This document shows positions 43,109 to 52,452 of a stretch of DNA of 63,491 bases, in pieces. Both the position numbers and the translations under genes were made by a program. The stretch's first letter is position 1. Every line of letters starts with the position of its first letter. The notes under the pieces were generated by a model. That model did no database searches. It was not told the DNA's origin and saw only the letters and a list, made by a program, of their open reading frames with translations. Source of the DNA: CAZMXS01 sp964570325 (GTDB taxonomy: Bacteria > Verrucomicrobiota > Kiritimatiellia > CAIQIC01 > CAZMXS01); the NCBI GenBank assembly GCA_964570325.1, contig CAZMXS010000019.1, forward strand, positions 1 to 63,491, read 5' to 3'.

Positions 43109-44689
43109 TTATTCCACCGGCTCAGATTGCGGCGCATTCGCCACGGGTTTTCGTCCCGATCGTTCCGTACGCACCACCGTGATCGTTCCGCCAGCCGCAA
43201 TCCGCAGAGGGCTGTTTAACCGAACATAGTCGGTGACCGCGTTGCGAGTGTCAACTTTGGTCAACTCGAGCCGCGACACGGGCTGATCGGCCAGGCGGCG
43301 CAAGGTCGGGAAGCGCCCGCCGCCGGAGGCCAGTGTGTAACTGTTGAACGCCACACGCAGCCGTTTGCGCGGATGGATGGATCGGCCGTCGGCCCGGCGC
43401 AGGTTCCGAATCCGCTGGCCAGGCGGCGCGTCGGGATAGATTTCATAATTCAAACCATAAGCCGGCAGGGAATGGCCCCCACCCAACTGAGGCACGGCTT
43501 CGTCCAGGATCGCGCGAATCTCCGCCGGCGTCAACCGGAGTACACCCACCCGGTTCTCGTAGGGCACGATCGCCCAGATATCCCGCCGAGTGATCGGCCC
43601 CGCCGCCAGGGACGCGCCGGATAACTGGCCATGGATCACAACGTCCGCCCGCACCGCCCGCGCGATCGCGCGGGCGATCAACTGCTGTATTGGCGAATCG
43701 CCGGCGCCGCGTGAGGACGCCTCGATCGGTTCGGCCGCCGCGCCAACCGGTTCATCCAGATACTGCCGCGCGCGTTGCAGATCGTCAGCCAGCGCATCGG
43801 CGAGTTCCGGATCCTCCGGAGTCTCCGCCCCTACAGCCACCAGGCGCCCCTGCCGCGCAGTCAACTCCCGCCTGACTGTGTCATACACCAGATCCACGCG
43901 CCCCAGGCAACCGCCTTGCGCGCCGGCTTGCAGGTACAGCGACCGACCGATGAGCGTTCCATCAATCGGCGTGTGCTGGTGGCCGCCCAGCACGACATCG
44001 AAATCAGGGAACTGCCGCGTGATCGCACCCAGCTCGTTGGCTGGATCATCACCGCCCGGCTGATAGCCTTGATGAACCAGCAGGATCATAATGTCCGGAT
44101 GCCGCTCCCGAACCGTCGGCAGCAACGACTTCAAGGTTTCCACGGAACACGCAAAGCGGGCTGGGCCAAGAAATTCGGGGCGGATCCAGGTTGGAATGCC
44201 CGGCGTGGTCAGGCCGACAATCGCCACGCGCACCCCATCCAACTCGCGCATGATGAAAGGCCGGACGCGCGGCAGCGGATTGGTGGCGCCAACGGAGTAG
44301 TAATTCGCCGCCAGCACGGGGATGCGGGTCTGCGCCACCAACCGCGCCAAACTTCCGATCCCCCAGTCAAAATCATGGTTGCCCAATACCCACGCGTCAT
44401 AATTCATCTGCTCCAAGGCGCGTGTCATGATCCGGCCCTGACTCAGGAAACTCTCGGCCGATCCCTGGATCAGATCGCCACAATCCACCAGCAGCAGGTT
44501 GGATTGCGCCTGGCGGATCTGGCGGATTAACGCCGCGCACTGAAGCAGAGACCCGCCCGCCGCGGGCTCCGTCAGCACACGGCCGTGCAGGTCCGTGGTG
44601 TTCAGAATGGTGAGCGCAACTTCCCGCGCGTCAACCGCTACGCCGGCGCACACAGCCAGGCAGGCCCAGATCATCAACCGCTTTTTCAT
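43109..44689 (-). CDS. Periplasmic 5'-nucleotidase/UshA-like metallophosphoesterase
   Basis: 526 residues. The signal peptide ends near VDA-REVAL. The N-terminal metallophosphatase domain has the full set: NTTDLHGRV, LLVDCGDLIQGS, LGNHDFDWG, VHQGY and LGGHQHTPID. The C-terminal 5'-nucleotidase domain includes VPYENRVGVLRLT and FNSYTLASGGGRFPTL. It should release phosphate from extracytoplasmic nucleotides. ATG 44689 was taken over the TTG one codon earlier. It is 18 nt before the O-antigen ligase gene. Confidence 0.9.
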   Translation of the reverse strand: MKKRLMIWACLAVCAGVAVDAREVALTILNTTDLHGRVLTEPAAGGSLLQCAALIRQIRQAQSNLLLVDCGDLIQGSAESFLSQGRIMTRALEQMNYDAWVLGNHDFDWGIGSLARLVAQTRIPVLAANYYSVGATNPLPRVRPFIMRELDGVRVAIVGLTTPGIPTWIRPEFLGPARFACSVETLKSLLPTVRERHPDIMILLVHQGYQPGGDDPANELGAITRQFPDFDVVLGGHQHTPIDGTLIGRSLYLQAGAQGGCLGRVDLVYDTVRRELTARQGRLVAVGAETPEDPELADALADDLQRARQYLDEPVGAAAEPIEASSRGAGDSPIQQLIARAIARAVRADVVIHGQLSGASLAAGPITRRDIWAIVPYENRVGVLRLTPAEIRAILDEAVPQLGGGHSLPAYGLNYEIYPDAPPGQRIRNLRRADGRSIHPRKRLRVAFNSYTLASGGGRFPTLRRLADQPVSRLELTKVDTRNAVTDYVRLNSPLRIAAGGTITVVRTERSGRKPVANAPQSEPVE

Positions 44690-44813
44690 CAATGTGAGTT
44701 CCCGGCAAAATCAAAACCGAATGGGAATGAGATCCTGCGGCCCGCCCGCCGGCGGCGGACTGAACCCAGAATACCTGCGACGCCTCGCGACCGCGCCCGG
44801 CGGTTCCGTTCGT

Positions 44814-46142
44814 TCAACCCGCGATTTTGAGCGGCTGCTCTTCGAGGCCCAGGCTGGCTCGATGCCCATTGACCACAGCCTTGGTTATTTCGCACTCGCG
44901 AACGCCACCCTTCATCGGAACCTCGTACATGATGTCGAGCATGATATGTTCAAGGATCGCCCGGAGCCCGCGCGCGCCGGTACCCTTCAACTGGGCAATG
45001 TGCGCCAGTTCGCGCAACGCCGACGTCGTGAACGTGAGATTAACGCCCTCCATGGCCATCAGTTTCTGATATTGCTTGATCATCGCGTTTTTTGGCTCGG
45101 TCAAGATCCGGACCATGTCATCCTCGGTCAGGTCAGCCAGACACGAGACAATCGGGAGGCGGCCGACGAACTCCGGAATCAGGCCGAACTTCAAAAGATC
45201 TTCCGGCTCAACGCGCCGCACACCCCGCACAGCCTTGTGGCTGCTGCCCGGCATCGCGCCGAAGCCGACGGTTCCTTTGCCCAACCGGCGCTGCACGATG
45301 TCGTTCAGACCAACGAAGGCGCCACCGCAGATAAAGAGGATATGCTCCGTATTGATCTTGATGTATTCCTGCTGCGGATGCTTGCGCCCGCCCTGCGGCG
45401 GCACGTTGGCGACCGTACCTTCCAAAATCTTGAGCAAGGCCTGCTGCACGCCCTCGCCGGAGACGTCGCGCGTGATGGACACATTTTCCATCTTGCGCGC
45501 GATTTTGTCGATCTCGTCAATATACACAATCCCCAATTCTGCGCGCGCGAGATCGAAATTGGCGGCCTGCAGCAGGCGCAGCAGGATATTCTCCACGTCT
45601 TCGCCGACATAGCCGGCTTCGGTCAGGGTCGTCGCGTCGGAGATACTGAACGGCACATCCAGGATGCGGGCCAGCGTCTTGGCCAGCAAGGTCTTGCCGC
45701 TACCCGTCGGCCCGATCAGCAGAATGTTGCTTTTCTCGATCTCGACTTCGGCGAACGGATCCTTGAGCGGGGCCGCGTTCATCTGGTCACGAATACGCTT
45801 GTAGTGATTATGCACCGCCACCGACAGAACCTTTTTGGCGTGTTCCTGGCCGACGACATAATCATCCAGCCGGGTCTTGATCTCATGCGGCTTGGGCACC
45901 TTCAACTCGCGCGGCCGGAACGGCGGGACGGCCGGTGACGGCCGCGATGCTGGGAACGGCGGAGCGGCAGGAGCCCCCCGGGCCGGCGGCGGTTGGCCGG
46001 CGGCGTCGCGGTGGATCAGTGAGCTGCAAAGCGCAACGCATTGATCGCAAATTTGAACGCCCGGCCCGGCAATCAGCCGCTCGACCTCAGCCTGCGTCTT
46101 GCCGCAAAATGAACACTTGGGAATATCGTTGCGCGACGGCAT
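44814..46142 (-). CDS. clpX: ATP-dependent Clp protease ATP-binding subunit ClpX
   Basis: 442 residues. The N-terminal zinc-binding domain (CSFCGKTQ ... CDQC) precedes a Pro-rich linker and the AAA+ module: GPTGSGKTLLAKTL (Walker A), IVYIDEIDKI (Walker B), GYVGEDVE pore loop, and RRLGKGTVGFG. A ClpP-binding IGF-type loop would be expected near the pore-distal side; LGKGTVGFGA is seen in that area. It unfolds substrates for ClpP. It begins 3 nt after the clpP stop. Confidence 0.97.
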   Translation of the reverse strand: MPSRNDIPKCSFCGKTQAEVERLIAGPGVQICDQCVALCSSLIHRDAAGQPPPARGAPAAPPFPASRPSPAVPPFRPRELKVPKPHEIKTRLDDYVVGQEHAKKVLSVAVHNHYKRIRDQMNAAPLKDPFAEVEIEKSNILLIGPTGSGKTLLAKTLARILDVPFSISDATTLTEAGYVGEDVENILLRLLQAANFDLARAELGIVYIDEIDKIARKMENVSITRDVSGEGVQQALLKILEGTVANVPPQGGRKHPQQEYIKINTEHILFICGGAFVGLNDIVQRRLGKGTVGFGAMPGSSHKAVRGVRRVEPEDLLKFGLIPEFVGRLPIVSCLADLTEDDMVRILTEPKNAMIKQYQKLMAMEGVNLTFTTSALRELAHIAQLKGTGARGLRAILEHIMLDIMYEVPMKGGVRECEITKAVVNGHRASLGLEEQPLKIAG

Positions 46143-46145
46143 GGC

Positions 46146-46766
46146 TTACTTGCCTTTCTTTTCCGCGTCCTTCCGGCTGGCGAGCACTTCATCAACCAGG
46201 CCATATTCCTTGGCCTCCTGGGGCGACATGAAAAAATCGCGGTCGGCGTCGCGCGCAATAGCTTCAATGGTTTTGCCGGTGTGATACGCCATAATCTCGT
46301 TCAACCGGTCTCGCAGGCGCAGGATTTCCTTGGCTTGGATGCTGATATCCGCAGCGGCCCCCTGCACCCCACCCCACGGCTGGTGGATCATGATGCGCGC
46401 GTTCGGCAGGGCAAAGCGCTTCCCCTTGCTGCCGGCCGCAAGCAGCACAGCTCCCATGCTGGCGGCTTGGCCGATGCAGTACGTGGTGATCCCGCATTTA
46501 AGATATTGCATCGTGTCGTAGATCGCCAGGCCGGCGGTGACCGATCCGCCCGGCGAATTGATATACACGCTGATGTCCTTGTCCGCGTCCTCGCCCTGGA
46601 GGAACAACATCTGGGCAATGATCAGATTACTGAGTTCATCGGAAATGGCGGTGCCGATAAAGACGATGCGGTCTTTCAACAGGCGCGAATAAATATCATA
46701 GGCGCGCTCGCCCCGGCCGGTCTGTTCCACCACCATCGGAACCAGAAACTGGGCTTGTTCATTCAT
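46146..46766 (-). CDS. clpP: ATP-dependent Clp protease proteolytic subunit ClpP
   Basis: 206 residues. The catalytic triad is Ser103 (GQAASMGAVL), His128 (MIHQPWGG) and Asp177 (DADRDFFM), each offset by six from E. coli numbering. The start MNEQAQF at 46766 has a GGAG site 8 nt upstream; an ATG six codons earlier has none. It follows tig and precedes clpX, the conserved order. Confidence 0.97.
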   Translation of the reverse strand: MNEQAQFLVPMVVEQTGRGERAYDIYSRLLKDRIVFIGTAISDELSNLIIAQMLFLQGEDADKDISVYINSPGGSVTAGLAIYDTMQYLKCGITTYCIGQAASMGAVLLAAGSKGKRFALPNARIMIHQPWGGVQGAAADISIQAKEILRLRDRLNEIMAYHTGKTIEAIARDADRDFFMSPQEAKEYGLVDEVLASRKDAEKKGK

Positions 46767-46797
46767 AAGGGAACTCCAATCCATCTAAACTTTCAGT

Positions 46798-48096
46798 TTA
46801 CGTCTTGAGCGCCGCCTGCTCCAACAAAAATTCAAGCGCGAGTTTGATCCGAACATCCTCCTCAATGGCCTCCATACTCTTGCGCTCTTCCAAGTCCTGC
46901 CGCAATTGCTCCGGAGTGACGCCATAGCGTTCGGCCAGGCGGTTAATTTCGCGATCCACGGCGTCCGACGCCGCCGTGATCTGCTCGACCTGCGCAATCC
47001 GGTGTAAAATATAGCGCAATTTGACCATCTCGCGCGCGTCGCGCGTTGCGGCTTCAAAAATCTGCGCTTTCTGCGACTCGATCGCCTCACGAGCGATCCC
47101 CCGCTGCGTGTTCTGGCGCACGATATGGTAAATGGCTTTCTGCGTCTCCTCCTGAACCACCGATTCCGGCAGGTCCATGCTGACGCTCCCCAGCAGGTAT
47201 TTCTCGATCTCGCCCATCTGGCGGCGGCGCTCGATAATCTTTCGCATCTGCGTCAGGTTTTCGCGCACCTGCGCGCGCAACTGATCAAGCGATTCCACCT
47301 GGAATTCCTTGAGGAAGTCGGCATCCATTTCCGGCAGCCGTTTTTCCCGAATGGCCTTGATGTCTGTGAAATACACGGCCTTGCGCCCGGCCAGTCCGAC
47401 TTCCGCAAACGCCGGGCTGAAGTCCACTTGGATTTGCTTCTTCTCTCCGATCATGGCGCCCACGAGCGCCTCGCCGAACCCCGGAACGAATGTCTCCCGG
47501 TCGGCCGGCACCCAAAATTCCTTGCCCTGGGCAAAAGCCGCCGCCTTGGGCGTCAATTCGGCCAGAGGCCGCCCCTCGCACACGCCCTCAAAATCCACTT
47601 GGACAAGGTCGCCCTGACGAACCGGCCGGTCCGTCACGGTTTCGTAACGGGCATGCCGCTCGCGCAGTTCGACAAGCGCCGCGTCCACATCCTGATCGCT
47701 GACCTGGATCGGCTGGACTTGGATGGGAATGCCCTTGTACTCGGGCAGTTGGAACTCCGGCGGCACGTCAACCGTCACACTGAAGACCAACGGCTGGCCG
47801 CACACCACGGCCGGCCGATCAATCCCCAGCACGGCAAGCGGATCGAGCCGTTCCTGCGCCAGCGCCTCATGGTAGGCCTGGGAAATGAGATGGCTCTGCA
47901 ATTCCTCCTTGATATCCTTGTCAAAGCGCCGCCGCACCAAATCCGCAGGCGCCTTGCCAGGCCGGAAGCCCCGGATTCGGGCTGACCGGGCGAAAGCCGC
48001 GACCATTGCCTCGTATTCCGCCTGCACTTTTTCCGCCGGCACCTCGATCAACAATTTCTTCCGGCATGGGCCGGCGTTTTCCACACGCACATTCAT
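46798..48096 (-). CDS. tig: Trigger factor chaperone/peptidyl-prolyl isomerase
   Basis: 432 residues. The N-terminal ribosome-binding domain has the signature GFRPGKAP. The FKBP-type PPIase domain (~155-240: QGDLVQVDFEGVCEGRPL) and the long helical C-terminal chaperone domain follow. It binds nascent chains at the ribosome exit. The start MNVRVENAGP was chosen ten codons into the frame, with AAGGAAA upstream. It heads tig-clpP-clpX. Confidence 0.96.
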   Translation of the reverse strand: MNVRVENAGPCRKKLLIEVPAEKVQAEYEAMVAAFARSARIRGFRPGKAPADLVRRRFDKDIKEELQSHLISQAYHEALAQERLDPLAVLGIDRPAVVCGQPLVFSVTVDVPPEFQLPEYKGIPIQVQPIQVSDQDVDAALVELRERHARYETVTDRPVRQGDLVQVDFEGVCEGRPLAELTPKAAAFAQGKEFWVPADRETFVPGFGEALVGAMIGEKKQIQVDFSPAFAEVGLAGRKAVYFTDIKAIREKRLPEMDADFLKEFQVESLDQLRAQVRENLTQMRKIIERRRQMGEIEKYLLGSVSMDLPESVVQEETQKAIYHIVRQNTQRGIAREAIESQKAQIFEAATRDAREMVKLRYILHRIAQVEQITAASDAVDREINRLAERYGVTPEQLRQDLEERKSMEAIEEDVRIKLALEFLLEQAALKT

Positions 48097-48162
48097 CGGA
48101 TCGGTTTCCTTCTTATGTAATAACAAGCATCATAGCCGGGGCGGCGCCGCCGGCGGTTCTCT

Positions 48163-49758
48163 TCAGGTCTGCAACGTCATAAGGAACTCCACGTTGCTGC
48201 GGGTCTTCTTGAGCCGGTTGACCAGCAGTTCCATCGCCTCGACCGGCGGCACACCGTTGAGCGCCTTGCGCAGCACCCAGATCCGGTTCAGTTCATCCGG
48301 GTGCAGCAGGAGTTCCTCCTTGCGGGTACCTGACTTTTCGATATTGATCGCCGGAAATATGCGCTTGTCCACGAGATGCCGGTCCAGACAGAGTTCCATG
48401 TTGCCCGTGCCCTTGAACTCCTCAAAGATGACCTCGTCCATGCGGCTGCCGGTATCAATCAGCGCAGTGGCGATGATCGTCAAACTGCCGCCGCCCTCAA
48501 TATTGCGGGCCGCGCCGAAGAAACGTTTCGGTTTGTGCAGGGCATTGGCGTCCACACCACCGGACAAGATCTTGCCGCTGTGCGGTTGAAGCGTATTGTA
48601 GGCGCGCGCGAGGCGCGTGATGCTGTCCAACAGGATGCAGACATCCCGGCCGCACTCGACCATGCGCTTGGCCATTTCGATTACAATCTCGGCCACCTGG
48701 ACGTGCCGCTCGGGCGGCTCGTCGAAAGTGGAACTGAGCACCTCGGCTTTGGTATTGCGCTCCATGTCCGTAACTTCCTCGGGGCGCTCGTCAATCAACA
48801 GAACAATGAGTTTGCACTTGGGGTTGTTGGCCGTGATGCTGTTGGCGATCTTCTGGAGCAGCACAGTCTTGCCCGTGCGGGGCGGCGCGACGATCAGCCC
48901 GCGCTGGCCCATGCCAATGGGCGTCAACAGGTCCATGACCCGCATGTTCACCTCGTCCGTGGTCGTCTCGAGCACGAACCGCCGGTTCGGGAACAGCGGC
49001 GTCAGGTTCTCAAACGGAATCTTGGCCCGCTGCCCGTCGGGATCATCGTTGTTTATCCGATCCACCTTGAGCAGGGCGAAGAAACGCTCCTTGTCCTTGG
49101 GCGGGCGTATTTCGCCGTCCACAAGATCGCCCGTGCGCAAGGCGAACCGCCGGATCTGGGAAGGTGAAACGTAAATGTCCTCCGGACAGGGCAGATAATT
49201 GTAATACGGGGAACGCAGGAACCCGAAGCCGTCGGGCAGGATTTCCAGGATCCCGCGGCCGAACATCGTGCCGTTCAGGCGCGCATTAGCCTTGAGGATT
49301 TCGAAGATCAGTTCGTGTTTTCGCAATGCGCCGAGATCCTGCAGGCCATAGCTATCGGCCATGCTCTTCAGGTCGGGCACCGACATCGTCTGCAATTCGT
49401 AGAGCAGCAGCTTGCGTGCTGTCCCGCGGGGACGTTGCGGTGGCGGCGGCGCCGGGATCTCAGGCTCCGAAACAACCGGCGGAGCAGCCGGCGCGACCGA
49501 CGCGACCGGCGCGTCCGGCACAGTTGACACCACGGACGCATCGGGAGACGGCAGCGGCACGGCTGTGGGCTCCGGCAACGGCGCGTCCGGCGGCACGCCT
49601 TCCGGCTGCTCGGTATGGGCTGATGGCCGATATTCTTCGCCATCCTGCGGCGCGGGCGCCCGCTCACGCGGCAGCCGTTCATCCATCCCGGCTCCAGGGC
49701 GGTGTCCACCCCGGGGCATTCTCGATCTCCGGCCCCGGCCTGATCTTTGTTCAACCAT
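48163..49758 (-). CDS. rho: Transcription termination factor Rho
   Basis: 531 residues. A ~110-residue Pro/Ala/Arg-rich N-terminal extension precedes the Rho_N helix domain (MSVPDLKSMADSYGLQDLGALRK). The RNA-binding OSB fold (ILPDGFGFLRSPYYNYLP, DIYVSPSQIRRF) and the RecA-like motor follow: Walker A APPRTGKTVLLQ, Walker B CILLDSITRLARAYN, and the GGGSLTIIATALIDTGSRMDE Q/R-loop region. The P-loop Lys-Ala is Arg-Thr here, otherwise conserved. The start overlaps the coaE end by 8 nt with GAGG upstream. Confidence 0.96.
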   Translation of the reverse strand: MVEQRSGRGRRSRMPRGGHRPGAGMDERLPRERAPAPQDGEEYRPSAHTEQPEGVPPDAPLPEPTAVPLPSPDASVVSTVPDAPVASVAPAAPPVVSEPEIPAPPPPQRPRGTARKLLLYELQTMSVPDLKSMADSYGLQDLGALRKHELIFEILKANARLNGTMFGRGILEILPDGFGFLRSPYYNYLPCPEDIYVSPSQIRRFALRTGDLVDGEIRPPKDKERFFALLKVDRINNDDPDGQRAKIPFENLTPLFPNRRFVLETTTDEVNMRVMDLLTPIGMGQRGLIVAPPRTGKTVLLQKIANSITANNPKCKLIVLLIDERPEEVTDMERNTKAEVLSSTFDEPPERHVQVAEIVIEMAKRMVECGRDVCILLDSITRLARAYNTLQPHSGKILSGGVDANALHKPKRFFGAARNIEGGGSLTIIATALIDTGSRMDEVIFEEFKGTGNMELCLDRHLVDKRIFPAINIEKSGTRKEELLLHPDELNRIWVLRKALNGVPPVEAMELLVNRLKKTRSNVEFLMTLQT

Positions 49759-50383
49759 GATTACCTCGCTCCTTCTTTGAAATCATTTGCCATGTCTGCT
49801 CCACCGCCCGCCGAAGTTCATCCAGCGTGCCATTGTTCTCAATCACATAATCCGCCCGCCGCGCCTTCTCGGCGAGCGACCACTGCGCCGCTACCCGACG
49901 CTCTGCCTCGTCCGGCGTCAGCCCGCGTTCCGCCAGTCGCCGCCGCACCACAGCCATATCCGCGGTCACGCAAATCACGGCGTCCCAGCCCACGGTCGCG
50001 CCAACTTCAAACAAAAGCGGCACAATAGCCGCCGCCGACCGACCCATCCGGCGCTGTTCATCCAGCCAGGCGCCCAAGCGCCGCAGCGTTTCCGGATGCA
50101 CGATAGCTTCCAACGCTGCCCGTTCCGCGGCGTCCATGAACACCCGGCGGCCCAAAGCTCGACGATCAATCGCCCCCGCTGCGTCCACGATAGACGGACC
50201 GAAGCGCTCAATCACGCGCCGGGTATATGGCGTGCCCGGGGCCAGCAATTCACGCGCTATCTCGTCCGCATCGCAAACGGCCACACCATGTTCCGCCAAC
50301 ATCCGCCCTGCCGTGCTTTTCCCGCAGGCAATCCCTCCAGTCAGCGCCACGCGAAGCGGCACAGCCACGTTTGCGTCCCTCAT
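49751..50383 (-). CDS. coaE: Dephospho-CoA kinase
   Basis: 210 residues. The P-loop is TGGIACGKSTAGRML at 15-29, the CDADEIAREL substrate motif follows, and the lid/C-terminal RADYVIENNGTLDEL is typical of CoaE. It phosphorylates dephospho-CoA in the last step of CoA synthesis. Its 3' end overlaps the rho start by 8 nt, so rho expression is likely coupled to it. Confidence 0.94.
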   Translation of the reverse strand: MRDANVAVPLRVALTGGIACGKSTAGRMLAEHGVAVCDADEIARELLAPGTPYTRRVIERFGPSIVDAAGAIDRRALGRRVFMDAAERAALEAIVHPETLRRLGAWLDEQRRMGRSAAAIVPLLFEVGATVGWDAVICVTADMAVVRRRLAERGLTPDEAERRVAAQWSLAEKARRADYVIENNGTLDELRRAVEQTWQMISKKERGNHG

Positions 50384-50410
50384 GCCACCCGCCTTTCCAT
50401 TGGCGTTGAC

Positions 50411-52450
50411 TCATGGCGCTTCATTAGTCGTGGACTGAAACCCGCCATCCCGCAACGCGCCGACATGGCGCAACACTTCCCCCGCGCGCGCGCAATGCGG
50501 GTTAAGCCGAAAAGCCGTTGCCGCCCGTGCGCCGGCCATCGCCAGATCGCCCCGCTGCAGAGCTTCCTCGGCTTCCGCCGCGTTTTCCGCCGCCAATCGC
50601 TCATCGGCCTGCGTCGTGATCTTAAACACACGGTACTTCGCGTTGGCCCACAACGGCTGAAACCATGTCGCGCGACTGGGATCGAACTCGAATATCCACG
50701 CTGCCGAATTGGTGGACGGCTTCAGCGCATCCACCATGTAGCGCATCTGCCGGTCCTCGCCTTTCAAGGAAAATTCACCTAAGGAGTAGACGTAGTATCC
50801 GACGTCAAACTGTTCCGCCCAATCCCGGAACTCCACCTCGGTTCCTTTGAACAGATGTTCCCCATATTCCCGCACGCGCGTCCGGATTTCACGGCTCTCG
50901 AACTTCGGATGCAGGACAATCGGACATCCGCCATAAGCCAAAATGGAAGCGCTGACCCCAAAATTGGCCAGCACCGGGCTCGGCGCCACATTCCGCTCCA
51001 ACCATTGCGTTAGTTCGCCCAATTCTCGGTAATAAGTATTGGGCCGCCCCCAACGCAAAGGATTCTCCAGCACATGCCCGGCCTCCGCGCCGGCGACAGC
51101 GCCCAACAGCAAAGCCGCCAGCATACGCCACAGTCTTCCATGTTCCAGCGACCAAGCCGCCAAACAACCCAACAAGCCCGCCGCAAAGATGACGAGGAAA
51201 ACCTGGAACCGGACAAAAAACCAAAATGTTATCAATGATACTGCGTAGAAGAATAACAGTTGGTTCAGTCCGACCTGTGACCGATTCCTTGCAAAACAGA
51301 AACATACTCCAAAGGCCAGCAAAGTCAACACCAAGATGCCGGGAAAAAGTTCGACGGCCAACTCCATGTTGGCCGAATGCAGGGCCGGCACCCACATGAT
51401 GCGCTGATTGAAGGTCAGCCGGGCCGGATCAGCCGGTTTGTGGTTGAGAAAACGCAGTTTCGCCCACAGCAGTTCGCCGAAATGCCCGTAGCTGCCGGTA
51501 TAGATATTGCCCGCCACCCCCGCCAGCAGCAACGGCGCCAGCAAAGCGGCCAACGTCAACATGCGCGCAGCCGCGGGCCGCAAGGACACGGCGCGCCGGG
51601 CCAGCGCGCGGCGCACCAGTAAGCCCAAGCCGAAGCCATACGCCAGCAGTAGCACCGGCGACATCAGAAAACCATGCGCCCGTAAATAGGAATCGCCAAT
51701 GCCGGCCAACACGAGCGCCGCCATCGCCAAGCCCCAGCGCAGGAACGGCCGCGTACCATCATCGGCCAGCGGATTGGCGCGAAACAGCCGCGCGACAAAC
51801 GCGATCATCCACAGCAACAAATAAAATTGAATCAAATCCCAGAACACCAACGCCAACGCCAGCAGGACCGCCGAACCGGCGGCCGCCAGCGCCGCCCCGC
51901 GCAAGGCCCGCGCCCGCGCAGCATAAGCATCCAGCGCCAAATGGCCGATCAACAGCGGCAGCGCCATGTTCTCGTGCGAGATTTCCTGGCCGGTTGAACG
52001 GATCACGCTCGCCAGCGAAACGGCATAGAAGAGCGCGGCCACGGCCCCGCCATAGACTGAGCGGGTCAGGCAGCCGATCCACAATCCGAGCAGCGGAATG
52101 CCCAGACAAAACCACAGCACCTCAATCCATCGAACCCGCGCCGCGAGGTTCATGGTTTTCGGAAAAAAGAGGGCTAGAAAACAGTAAATCCGCTCCGCGC
52201 CAACTGTATCGGTGCGCCGCACAACAATCCCTTGCGGATATTGAATGTCCGGATCAACCTCCGGCACGCGGCCGTCGGTCCAAACCTGCTGAATGCGCCG
52301 GAAGTTCAACGCGCTTTCGAGCGTGAACGGTGGCGGCGCGCCTAGCTCCACCGCTTGCGCCGAATACACCGCGCGCCGGATGGCCACACCGGCCAGGTAG
52401 ATAGCGAACAGCGAAACGGCCAGTAATAGTCCGTTCACAAGACGGTTCAT
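50411..52450 (-). CDS. Large polytopic membrane protein, GT-C/STT3-like
   Basis: 679 residues. It has about 12 hydrophobic segments in the first ~450 residues and a soluble C-terminal part (~470-679) ending in a TPR-like helix pair (EEALQRGDLAMAGARAATAFRLNP). The first extracytoplasmic loop has PEVDPDIQYPQG, an acidic motif in the place of the GT-C DxD, and STGQEISHENMALPLLIGH resembles the second acidic loop of STT3/oligosaccharyltransferases. It is probably a glycosyl- or oligosaccharyl-transferase; acceptor and donor are unknown. It is 2 nt downstream of the exonuclease gene. Confidence 0.55.
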   Translation of the reverse strand: MNRLVNGLLLAVSLFAIYLAGVAIRRAVYSAQAVELGAPPPFTLESALNFRRIQQVWTDGRVPEVDPDIQYPQGIVVRRTDTVGAERIYCFLALFFPKTMNLAARVRWIEVLWFCLGIPLLGLWIGCLTRSVYGGAVAALFYAVSLASVIRSTGQEISHENMALPLLIGHLALDAYAARARALRGAALAAAGSAVLLALALVFWDLIQFYLLLWMIAFVARLFRANPLADDGTRPFLRWGLAMAALVLAGIGDSYLRAHGFLMSPVLLLAYGFGLGLLVRRALARRAVSLRPAAARMLTLAALLAPLLLAGVAGNIYTGSYGHFGELLWAKLRFLNHKPADPARLTFNQRIMWVPALHSANMELAVELFPGILVLTLLAFGVCFCFARNRSQVGLNQLLFFYAVSLITFWFFVRFQVFLVIFAAGLLGCLAAWSLEHGRLWRMLAALLLGAVAGAEAGHVLENPLRWGRPNTYYRELGELTQWLERNVAPSPVLANFGVSASILAYGGCPIVLHPKFESREIRTRVREYGEHLFKGTEVEFRDWAEQFDVGYYVYSLGEFSLKGEDRQMRYMVDALKPSTNSAAWIFEFDPSRATWFQPLWANAKYRVFKITTQADERLAAENAAEAEEALQRGDLAMAGARAATAFRLNPHCARAGEVLRHVGALRDGGFQSTTNEAP

Positions 52451-52452
52451 GA

